Shown here: positions 1-6,250 of the stretch, piece by piece
Layout: each line of letters begins with the position of its first letter
Position numbering within the stretch: the stretch's first letter is position 1
NCBI GenBank assembly: GCA_012965455.1
Contig: DTSG01000407.1
Span: forward strand, 1 to 9,067
DNA: 9,067 nt
Direction: 5' to 3'
Source: Planctomycetaceae bacterium
GTDB taxonomy: Bacteria > Planctomycetota > Planctomycetia > Pirellulales > Pirellulaceae
The notes under the pieces: model-generated
Seen by the model: the letters and a program-made list of their open reading frames with translations, nothing else
Told to the model about the DNA's origin: nothing
Databases searched by the model: none
Translations under genes and position numbers: made by a program

Positions 1-70
1 GTGCAAACCGCCCGTTGCAGCAAGCGACTTGTATTTTGTGCAGGACTATTTAAGGGCGGTTATTAATTAA
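1..70 (+). CDS. C-terminal end of an unidentified protein, cut by the window edge
   Basis: Reading from base 2, the frame is open for 22 codons and stops at TAA 68-70. The visible end reads ...ASDLYFVQDYLRAVIN. The last A of the stop is the first base of the next gene's ATG (TAATG), the usual mark of translational coupling, and the main reason to believe this frame over the one from base 1, which also stays open until 64-66. Too little is visible to name a family. By analogy with other HlyD adaptor loci an outer-membrane TolC-type protein is conceivable, but nothing in these residues shows it. Confidence 0.5.
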   Translation, partial: CKPPVAASDLYFVQDYLRAVIN

Positions 71-2136
71 TGTCATCTGAAATGAATCCACAGGCGGTCG
101 AACAAACCAAGCAGCAGATACGTGGTTTGGTCAGTGAGATTGCACAATTGGCGAAAAGTGGAATGAGCCCAGACGAATTTTACGCGGCTTTTATGCAGAA
201 AATCGTTTCGGCATTGGCCGCTGCTGGTGGGGCTGTCTGGTCTATCAGTGATGAGGGAGTAGCAAAGGTTGCCTATCAAATCAACATTGAATCCAATCTG
301 CTTGATGATTCTTCAGAGGATGCCGCCCGCCACGCTAAATTATTGCACTACATCGCGCATACAAACGAACCTCAGTTAATTCCACCTAATTCTGGTTTTG
401 GCGAAGATGGTACAATCGGCAACCCCACACCGCATCTGTTGGTATTGGCGCCACTGCAGGGCGATGATCAAGTCGAGGGTGTGGTGGAAGTGTTTCAGCG
501 GCCCAATTCTCAACCGGCCACACAACGTGGTTACTTGCGATTTTTGGTGCAGATGTGTGAACTTGCCTCGGAGTGGGTGAAGGGTCAGAAGTTAAAACAC
601 TTCAGTGATCGCCATTCATTGTGGGCCCAAGCAGATCAGTTCAGTCGTACAGCCCACCATAATCTCGATTTGCGAGAGACGGTCTATTCGATCGCCAACG
701 AGGGTCGTCGCATGATTGGCTGTGACCGAGTTTGTGTGGCGCTGCGTCGAGGCCAGAAATGCCGAGTGGAAGCGGTGAGTGGACAGGATACAGTGGAAAC
801 ACGGAGTAATGCCGTTACGCTCCTTGGTAAGTTGGCAACGCGGGTGATGCGCAGCGGTGAACCACTGTGGTATGACGGCGACACAGAAGACTTGCCTCCC
901 CAAATCGAAGAAGTGCTCGATGAATATATTGACGAATCATATACCAAGACGCTAGTTGTTTTACCATTGAAACGCCCCGAGACGCGTGCTGAGGCGGCTC
1001 AGGATCCCTCGGAGCGAGACCCGACGGAGGGATCGAAGCATGAGGAATTCATCGGGGCGTTGATTGTCGAGCAAATCGAAACTAACCTACCCCGCAGTAT
1101 TCTCGACCCTCGAATTGACCTTGTTTACGAACACAGTTGTCGCGCGGTGGCAAATAGTATGGAACACAATAACTTGTTCCTGATGCCGATTTGGCGGGCG
1201 ATTGGGCGAGCGGCGTGGATTATCCGAGTACGAGCATTGCCAAAGACGATAGCGATTGTGTCAGCAGTGATTGCTGTTCTGCTGATGTTTACGCTGATCC
1301 CAGTGGATTTTTCAGTAGAATCTGAAGGGATTATTCAACCAATCGATCGACACGATATCTTTGTGACGGCTAATGGCATTGTCAGCGAGCTTAGTGTGAT
1401 CGATCAGCAGCACGTAGGAAAAGGCGATAAATTGCTGTTGTTGGAAGATCCAGATCTGCAAATTGAAAAACAGCGAGTCAGCGGGCAACTTGAAGAAACG
1501 AAAAAGCAGCTTAGCAATGCACGTCGCGCTCAGTTTCAGATCGGGCTCAGTCCAGCGGATAAGATTCGAGTTTCCGGTCAAGTGCAGCAACTGAGTTTAA
1601 GACGTAACTCGCTACAGGCTGAAATGGCGATCATTGCCAAGAAAGAGGCTTTGCTGGAAATACGGAGTCCCTGTGATGGGCAGGTTATTTTGCAATGGGA
1701 TATTGAGAAAACCCTGTTGCATCGCCCAGTTGCCTTGGGGCAGATCGTAATGACTGTCGTACAAACCGATGAGGGGCACGACTGGGAAATTGAACTCGCG
1801 ATGCCAGAACGCCGTTTTGGCAGCGTGGCGAAGTACATGTCAGGGCAACAGGGTGATAGTGTATTAAAAGTTGAATTTGTTTTGGCAATGAATCCGGAAG
1901 AAATATTTACGGGCACAGTTCGTAAGATCCGACCGACAACGCAAGTTGCTGGTGAAGATGGACCGGTGGTCATGATTTTAGTGGATTTTGACCATGATGA
2001 GTTGAGTGCGCGACTTGATGGTAAGTTACGGCCAGGCACGACGGTGACCTGTGATATTCACTGCGGGGAGTCGTCGTTGGGGTACTCGTGGTTCCATGAA
2101 GCGATTCAATGGGTGCAATATCACTTGTTGTTTTAA
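70..2136 (+). CDS. GAF-domain protein fused to a membrane-anchored HlyD-type periplasmic adaptor
   Basis: A 688-residue inner-membrane protein. Residues about 35-170 form a weak GAF-like domain. Residues about 201-362 form a clearer second one (LRETVYSIANEGRRMIGCDR at the start, FIGALIVEQIE near the end) containing a charged, Pro-rich loop at 301-327. One hydrophobic helix at about 393-412 follows an Arg-rich stretch, so the GAF part should be cytosolic and the rest periplasmic. After the helix comes an HlyD layout: half lipoyl domain at 428-460 (ANGIVSELSV...GKGDKLLLLED), a short helical hairpin at 461-527, the second lipoyl half at about 528-565 (IRSPCDGQVILQ) and a beta-barrel region to about 665. 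GAF domains bind small ligands or mediate dimerisation; HlyD proteins link inner-membrane machines to outer-membrane channels. I infer a sensor-coupled adaptor, with ligand and partner unknown. The ATG at 70 overlaps the previous stop; a second Met at residue 5 is an alternative start. Confidence 0.88.
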   Translation: MSSEMNPQAVEQTKQQIRGLVSEIAQLAKSGMSPDEFYAAFMQKIVSALAAAGGAVWSISDEGVAKVAYQINIESNLLDDSSEDAARHAKLLHYIAHTNEPQLIPPNSGFGEDGTIGNPTPHLLVLAPLQGDDQVEGVVEVFQRPNSQPATQRGYLRFLVQMCELASEWVKGQKLKHFSDRHSLWAQADQFSRTAHHNLDLRETVYSIANEGRRMIGCDRVCVALRRGQKCRVEAVSGQDTVETRSNAVTLLGKLATRVMRSGEPLWYDGDTEDLPPQIEEVLDEYIDESYTKTLVVLPLKRPETRAEAAQDPSERDPTEGSKHEEFIGALIVEQIETNLPRSILDPRIDLVYEHSCRAVANSMEHNNLFLMPIWRAIGRAAWIIRVRALPKTIAIVSAVIAVLLMFTLIPVDFSVESEGIIQPIDRHDIFVTANGIVSELSVIDQQHVGKGDKLLLLEDPDLQIEKQRVSGQLEETKKQLSNARRAQFQIGLSPADKIRVSGQVQQLSLRRNSLQAEMAIIAKKEALLEIRSPCDGQVILQWDIEKTLLHRPVALGQIVMTVVQTDEGHDWEIELAMPERRFGSVAKYMSGQQGDSVLKVEFVLAMNPEEIFTGTVRKIRPTTQVAGEDGPVVMILVDFDHDELSARLDGKLRPGTTVTCDIHCGESSLGYSWFHEAIQWVQYHLLF
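1003..1034. repeat. Inverted repeat inside the GAF coding region
   Basis: GATCCCTC (1003-1010) is matched by its exact reverse complement GAGGGATC (1027-1034). An alternative fold pairs GATCCC with GGGATC and then TCGG (1009-1012) with CCGA (1021-1024), with CGGA bulged and an eight-base loop. It encodes the hydrophilic loop DPSERDPTEG within the second GAF domain. It resembles a small REP-like palindrome carried in frame, but only one clear copy is in this window, so chance is possible. Confidence 0.45.
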
Positions 2137-2179
2137 TGTAAAAGATGAATCAAAAAACAAACAGAATTGAAATTGATTT

Positions 2180-2184
2180 GGGAG
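2180..2184 (+). promoter_or_regulatory. Ribosome binding site deciding the adaptor start
   Basis: GGGAG lies five bases before the ATG at 2190. No comparable purine run precedes the earlier in-frame ATG at 2145. The downstream start also places a normal signal peptide at the very N-terminus, so it is preferred. Confidence 0.6.
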
Positions 2185-2189
2185 TTAAG

Positions 2190-3119
2190 ATGCGTAAAGC
2201 AATGATGGGGTTAACGGTTTCGATATTACTTGCTGTTGTGGCAGGGCAGTACGCATTTACACAGCAGCCGGCCCCGCAGGCTGCTATTGGTTTCACAATC
2301 GCAGACTGTAACGTCGCGCTGCTGGAGGAGGTTGAGGTCGCCGCGCAGCAACCGGGAGTGTTAACGGCAGTTGGTGTACAGGAAGGCGCAGCGGTAAAGG
2401 CAGGTGACATCTTGGCACAGATTGATGATGCGGATGCTCGAGTTCGTCGTCAAGAGGTTGAATTGCAGTTAAAGGTTTCCCAGAAAGAGGCTAGTAATGA
2501 CATCAATGTTAAAGCGGCAATTGCCTCGGCAGATGTTGCCGATGCGGAACTTAAAGAATCTCAGGCGGTTAATGTTGAGTCTCCAGGAGCGGTTCCTTTA
2601 ACGCAGATTCGTCGTGAAATGTTGACCGTGGAACGCGCTCGTTTGCAAGTCGAAGTTGCTGAGCTTGAGCTGGAAGTTGCGGGTTTAACGGTCGATGTAC
2701 GGCAGGCACAGTTATCGCGGGCGAATCTGGATATCGAGCGACGCAAAGTAACGGCTCCCCTAAACGGCGAAGTAGAACGACGATACAAGGAAGTAGGCGA
2801 GTGGGCTCAGATTGGGGATCCTATTTTCCAAATTGTGCGGATGGACGTGTTGCGGATCGAGGGGTTTGTTACGATCGATCAGCAATTGCCGCAATTGTTG
2901 TTCGAGCGGTCAGTGACGGTAAGTTACTCGATCTATGATCCGGCTGACAAAGCTGATCCCAAAAAAGAGTTTTCCTTTGAGGGCATGATTAAGTTTGTTA
3001 GTAACAAAGTGGAAGCAGGTGGCGAATACAAAGTGTGGGCAGAGGTCACGAATAAAAAATACAAAGGCCAGTGGGTTTTGCGTCCCGGCGTAACGCTCAG
3101 TATGACCGTGGGTAATTGA
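2190..3119 (+). CDS. Exported HlyD/RND-type periplasmic adaptor protein
   Basis: A 309-residue protein with an N-terminal export signal: positively charged MRK, a hydrophobic core at about 6-22, then a Gln/Pro-rich linker. There is no lipobox Cys, so it is either cleaved or anchored by the signal. The mature part follows membrane-fusion-protein order: first lipoyl half at about 46-80 (QQPGVLTAVGVQEGAAVKAG), a long alpha-helical hairpin rich in Glu, Ala, Val and Leu at 82-183, second lipoyl half at 185-216 (VTAPLNGEVERRY), and a beta-barrel region at about 218-305. Adaptors of this kind oligomerise in the periplasm and join an inner-membrane transporter to an outer-membrane channel. It sits between a GAF-HlyD and an M50-HlyD protein in what looks like one operon, so it probably works with them. 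An in-frame ATG at 2145, nine bases after the previous stop, would add 15 residues and bury the signal, so it is less likely. Confidence 0.87.
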   Translation: MRKAMMGLTVSILLAVVAGQYAFTQQPAPQAAIGFTIADCNVALLEEVEVAAQQPGVLTAVGVQEGAAVKAGDILAQIDDADARVRRQEVELQLKVSQKEASNDINVKAAIASADVADAELKESQAVNVESPGAVPLTQIRREMLTVERARLQVEVAELELEVAGLTVDVRQAQLSRANLDIERRKVTAPLNGEVERRYKEVGEWAQIGDPIFQIVRMDVLRIEGFVTIDQQLPQLLFERSVTVSYSIYDPADKADPKKEFSFEGMIKFVSNKVEAGGEYKVWAEVTNKKYKGQWVLRPGVTLSMTVGN

Positions 3120-3166
3120 TTTGAATTTCAAGCGAGGGTTTCTAATGACTCGTGTTGTCGCTTAGT

Positions 3167-3176
3167 GAGGAGGGGG
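3167..3176 (+). promoter_or_regulatory. Strong ribosome binding site for a TTG start
   Basis: GAGGAGGGGG contains the full GGAGG core and ends six bases before TTG 3183. An in-frame TAA at 3177-3179 rules out any earlier start, and the next in-frame ATG (3240) would be 57 bases further on without such a site. Confidence 0.7.
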
Positions 3177-3182
3177 TAAGCA

Positions 3183-5558
3183 TTGGTTTCGTTAGCTGAT
3201 AGTCTGGTAAGCAGCACAAGTCGTTCGGTGTCGCTGCGCATGCGGCCGGATTTATCAGTTAAGCGCCAGACCTATCAAGGTCGGTCATTCTGGGTAGTCA
3301 AGGAACCAATTGGGCTGAATTATTATCGCTTTCATGACGAAGAATTCTCGATTCTCAATATGATGGACGGTCATACGAGCATGGATCGTATGAAGGAGGA
3401 ATTCGAACGACAGTTTGCTCCACAGAAAGTAACATTTCAAGACCTGCAGCACTTTATCGGTCAACTTCATCGTAGCGGTTTGGTGATCTCGGATTCGCCC
3501 GGGCAAGGTCGCCAATTACGACATCGTCGAGACACCAAAAAACGCAAAGAATTGATGGGTAAGTTTACCAATGTCTTTGCCTTGCGGTGGCGTGGTATCG
3601 ATCCTGAACGAATTTTGAATCGTTTGTATCCGTTTACAGGTTGGTTTTTTTCTTGGGTAACCGTTTGCTGTGTGTTGGCATTAGCTGCGTCAGCCTTGAC
3701 ATTAGTTGCCGTTCAGTTCGACATTTTTCAATCGAAGATGCCGACCTTTCATCAGTTTTTCGGCGCTCATAATTGGATCTATCTGGGAACATCCATGGCA
3801 GTTGTCAAAGTGCTCCATGAATTTGGACACGGCTTAACGTGCAAGAGGTATGGCGGGGAATGTCATGAAATGGGGTTCATGCTGTTAGTCTTTACCCCTG
3901 CCCTGTACTGCAATGTATCCGATTCTTGGATGTTACCCAATAAATGGCACCGTATTTTTATCGGTGCCGGCGGGATGTATGTCGAGATGTGCATCGCATC
4001 GATTTCGACGTTCGCATGGTGGTTCAGTCAACCTGGCCTACTTAATCAATTGGCCCTTAGTTTAATGTTTGTTTGTAGTGTGAGTACATTGATGTTTAAC
4101 GGGAATCCATTGCTGCGTTTTGATGGATATTATATTCTCATGGACCTTATTGAGATTCCCAACTTGAGACAAAAAGCAACGGAAGTTTTGAAGCGATTTG
4201 TTGTCGGTGTGTGTTTAGGGATCGAACAGCCAGAGAGTCCGTTTTTGCCCAAACGCAATCATTTCTTTTTTGGACTCTATACTGTGGCCGCCGTGATTTA
4301 TCGGTGGTTGATTGTATTCTCGATTTTTATGTTCTTGAATCAAGTGTTGGAGCCTTATGGCTTAAAGGTTTTAGGGCAGATGATGGGGGCAATGGGGGTT
4401 TTTGGGTTGGTTGTTCAGCCCGTTTGGCAAATGGGGAAATTCTTTTACACACCAGGAAGGATGCATAAAGTGAAGAAGCATCGATTGGCCGCTTCGGTCG
4501 GAGTTGTGGCAGCGTTTGTGGGCGCCATCTGTTTTATACCTTTTGAGTATCACATAGATTGCGCGGTACGATTAGTTCCTCGCGAGTATGCAGTAAGCGC
4601 TCAAACTGTAGGCCGTGGGGCAGATTTGGTAGCGCACCAAGTTGATTATTCACGGCGGCTGTCAGCAACTGTTTTTGCTCAAGCAAATGGTCGGCTTGTG
4701 GAAATGAATGTTGAGGCCGGAAGTTGGGTCGAAAAGGGGGACCTCATTGCGCGGATTGAAAATGAAGATATTCAAATACTGCTGATCAAATTGAAAAGTG
4801 CTTTAGCGGAAGCAGAGGCGCGGCAAACAATATTAAAGAAGCAGCGTGGTGTGGACCCACAGGCTCCGGAGGAGTTAGTCGAAGTTCGCGAGACGATCGA
4901 ATCGCTGCGAAAGCAGTTGGAGAAACAAGAGATCAAGGCTGAGTTGTTATTGATAAAAGCACCGATTGCTGGGGTGGTGATTCCGGCGACTTTCAAGGCT
5001 TCTCAAGGGGGAGCGGGAATTTTACCGGGCTGGTCTGGGTATTTGCTTGATCGAAAGAACCTTGGTGCATTTATAGCACCGGAGGATGCCGTTTGTACGA
5101 TTGCGACACCGCGAGACGATGAACTGGCCGCCGCCAAGGCAGGTCTAGGGGTCACCGCTGTCACCGCTGCTAAAGTACAGATGGATGCCGAGTTGGTCGT
5201 GGATCAAGCAGATATTGAGTTGATTAAAAGCGGTAACCTTGTGGAAATCTGCTTAGAGCTGGCACCAAATACACTTTATGAAACGGAAATTCGTGATATT
5301 TCATTTTCGACTTTGGTTGAGAGTCCGGCTAATCTGACAAGTCAATCGGGTGGGCAGTTAGGCACGGTGCTTGATTCATCAGGCCGAGCGAGACCCGTGA
5401 GCCCGAGTTATTATGCCCGCGCACCGATGGATGTTTCCGCGGCACTGTTGTACCAAGTTGACTTGCGAGGTCAGGCCAAAATTTATCCCAAACAGAAGCG
5501 GTCCTTGGGGTGGAGATTGTACCGTTATGCCGCTCGGACTTTTCACTTTCAGATGTAA
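3183..5558 (+). CDS. PqqD-like / M50 site-2 protease / HlyD fusion membrane protein
   Basis: A 791-residue three-part protein. Residues about 20-105 resemble a PqqD-type winged helix: beta strands (QGRSFWVVKEP, NYYRF), then helices (EEFSILNMMDGHTSMDRMKEEF, ending HRSGLVI). PqqD domains bind precursor peptides in peptide-modifying systems. Residues about 150-455 form a multi-helix membrane core with the M50 zinc site HEFGH (H212, E213, H216) and a distal NGNPLLRFDG motif (D314 as likely third ligand), plus LYCNVSDSW. A basic loop (GRMHKVKKHR) precedes the last helix at about 436-455, placing the C-terminus in the periplasm. There, an HlyD module has lipoyl halves at about 497-527 and 588-640, a coiled coil between them and a beta-barrel end. 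All catalytic residues look intact, so it should be an active intramembrane protease tied to an export adaptor; the substrate is unknown. The TTG start follows a strong ribosome site. It is the last gene of the three-adaptor operon. Confidence 0.88.
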   Translation: MVSLADSLVSSTSRSVSLRMRPDLSVKRQTYQGRSFWVVKEPIGLNYYRFHDEEFSILNMMDGHTSMDRMKEEFERQFAPQKVTFQDLQHFIGQLHRSGLVISDSPGQGRQLRHRRDTKKRKELMGKFTNVFALRWRGIDPERILNRLYPFTGWFFSWVTVCCVLALAASALTLVAVQFDIFQSKMPTFHQFFGAHNWIYLGTSMAVVKVLHEFGHGLTCKRYGGECHEMGFMLLVFTPALYCNVSDSWMLPNKWHRIFIGAGGMYVEMCIASISTFAWWFSQPGLLNQLALSLMFVCSVSTLMFNGNPLLRFDGYYILMDLIEIPNLRQKATEVLKRFVVGVCLGIEQPESPFLPKRNHFFFGLYTVAAVIYRWLIVFSIFMFLNQVLEPYGLKVLGQMMGAMGVFGLVVQPVWQMGKFFYTPGRMHKVKKHRLAASVGVVAAFVGAICFIPFEYHIDCAVRLVPREYAVSAQTVGRGADLVAHQVDYSRRLSATVFAQANGRLVEMNVEAGSWVEKGDLIARIENEDIQILLIKLKSALAEAEARQTILKKQRGVDPQAPEELVEVRETIESLRKQLEKQEIKAELLLIKAPIAGVVIPATFKASQGGAGILPGWSGYLLDRKNLGAFIAPEDAVCTIATPRDDELAAAKAGLGVTAVTAAKVQMDAELVVDQADIELIKSGNLVEICLELAPNTLYETEIRDISFSTLVESPANLTSQSGGQLGTVLDSSGRARPVSPSYYARAPMDVSAALLYQVDLRGQAKIYPKQKRSLGWRLYRYAARTFHFQM

Positions 5559-5581
5559 TTGGAAAATATCTTGCATCGCTG

Positions 5582-5611
5582 TTGAGCCTAACCGCGCTTT
5601 CGTGTTATAAA
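5582..5611 (+). promoter_or_regulatory. Possible sigma70-type promoter for the DUF3467 gene
   Basis: TTGAGC (5582-5587) and TATAAA (5606-5611) are separated by 18 bases, matching the consensus at four and five of six positions. Transcription would begin about 50 bases before the ATG at 5668. No terminator hairpin was found after the M50 gene, so read-through from the upstream operon is also possible. Confidence 0.35.
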
Positions 5612-5656
5612 CGTCGGAACATTGGAACAACTAAGATAAAATTTGATAGTCATTTT

Positions 5657-5660
5657 GGAG
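5657..5660 (+). promoter_or_regulatory. Ribosome binding site of the DUF3467 gene
   Basis: GGAG stands seven bases before ATG 5668, which decides for that ATG over the TTG directly before it at 5665. Confidence 0.55.
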
Positions 5661-5667
5661 AAAATTG

Positions 5668-6099
5668 ATGGCCGAAGACAAAGAGCAAGAAGAAACAAAC
5701 GAAGTACCGGAAGACGAAGCGACAGGGATGACCGAAGGCGATACCACTGACGACGGGGCTAGTGACGACGGGGCTAGTGACGACGCTCCTGCGGAAGAAC
5801 CGGCTGCGGCGCCTACTCAACAGCGAGTAGCAGTACAAGTTGATGATTCGGATGCGCTCTGCACCTACGCAAATTTCTGTCGTGTGACAGGATCACCCGA
5901 AGAATTGATTGTTGATTTTGCATTGAATCCTCAACCAATGGGCGTGCCAACAACGCCGATTCAAATCAAGCAACGCACGGTCATGAATTACTACACTGCT
6001 AAGCGACTGCTCGCAGCGCTGCAGATGTCAGTACAGCGTCATGAAGCTGTGTTCGGAGTTTTGGAAACTGACATTACTAAACGTGTTGCGAACAAATAG
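5668..6099 (+). CDS. DUF3467 family protein with acidic N-terminal extension
   Basis: A 143-residue soluble protein with no signal peptide. Residues 1-48 are low-complexity and strongly acidic (Glu, Asp, Ala, Pro, Thr), including DDGAS repeated exactly. Residues about 53-131 match the small DUF3467 family: a strand (RVAVQVDD), the typical YANFCRVTGSPEELIVDF core, and a final helix (YTAKRLLAALQMSVQRHEAVFG). The family is widespread but has no established biochemical role. DUF3467 proteins usually consist of little more than the core, so the acidic tail is extra and is probably disordered. The gene lies 109 bases after the M50-HlyD gene on the same strand, with its own possible promoter, so a link to the export operon is suggestive only. 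A strong hairpin follows 25 bases after the stop. Confidence 0.85.
   Translation: MAEDKEQEETNEVPEDEATGMTEGDTTDDGASDDGASDDAPAEEPAAAPTQQRVAVQVDDSDALCTYANFCRVTGSPEELIVDFALNPQPMGVPTTPIQIKQRTVMNYYTAKRLLAALQMSVQRHEAVFGVLETDITKRVANK
5749..5778 (+). repeat. Two exact tandem copies of a 15-base unit
   Basis: GACGACGGGGCTAGT occurs twice back to back, followed by a partial third copy (GACGACG, 5779-5785). Each unit encodes DDGAS in the acidic tail of the DUF3467 protein. Because the unit is a multiple of three, copy-number change by slippage would keep the frame. Confidence 0.9.
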
Positions 6100-6124
6100 G
6101 CGCCGTTAAGTACTGCCACAATAT

Positions 6125-6167
6125 AAACCGCAGTTGTTACGAGAGCTTCTCGAACAACTGCGGTTTT
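6125..6167. terminator. Bidirectional rho-independent terminator
   Basis: A perfect 14-base inverted repeat (AAACCGCAGTTGTT at 6125-6138, complement at 6153-6166) continues, after one bulged A (6139), into a five-base stem CGAGA/TCTCG around a three-base GCT loop. It ends in TTTT on the plus strand and in TTTATAT on the minus strand. It sits between convergent genes: 25 bases after the DUF3467 stop and 84 bases after the glycosyltransferase stop. It can therefore serve both transcripts. Confidence 0.85.
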
Positions 6168-6250
6168 GCGTTGGCGGGGTTAGGGGACTTCGATATTTGA
6201 CTGAAACTGTAAAAATTAACAGCCTCGGAGAGGTTAGTAGCGCGATTGCA

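Noticed and set aside
1012..1023. GAGCGAGACCCG also occurs at 5386-5397, suggesting a dispersed repeat
   Set aside because: A few identical 12-base pairs are expected by chance in 9 kb, and the flanks do not match.
1578..2039. 153-codon minus-strand ORF within the GAF-HlyD gene
   Set aside because: It lies wholly opposite a clear HlyD coding region and has a Ser/Cys/Thr-rich composition typical of antisense frames.
3145..3165. Six-codon ORF (MTRVVA) in the gap before the M50-HlyD gene, as a possible leader peptide
   Set aside because: It has no convincing ribosome site, no regulatory codon run and no attenuator hairpin; an ORF this short is expected by chance.
5151..5168. Nine-base tandem repeat GTCACCGCT x2 in the M50-HlyD gene
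   Set aside because: Only two short copies (VTAVTA) in a beta-barrel region; ordinary small duplication without evident meaning.
5559..5667. Terminator between the M50-HlyD gene and the DUF3467 gene
   Set aside because: No stem followed by a T run could be found in these 109 bases.
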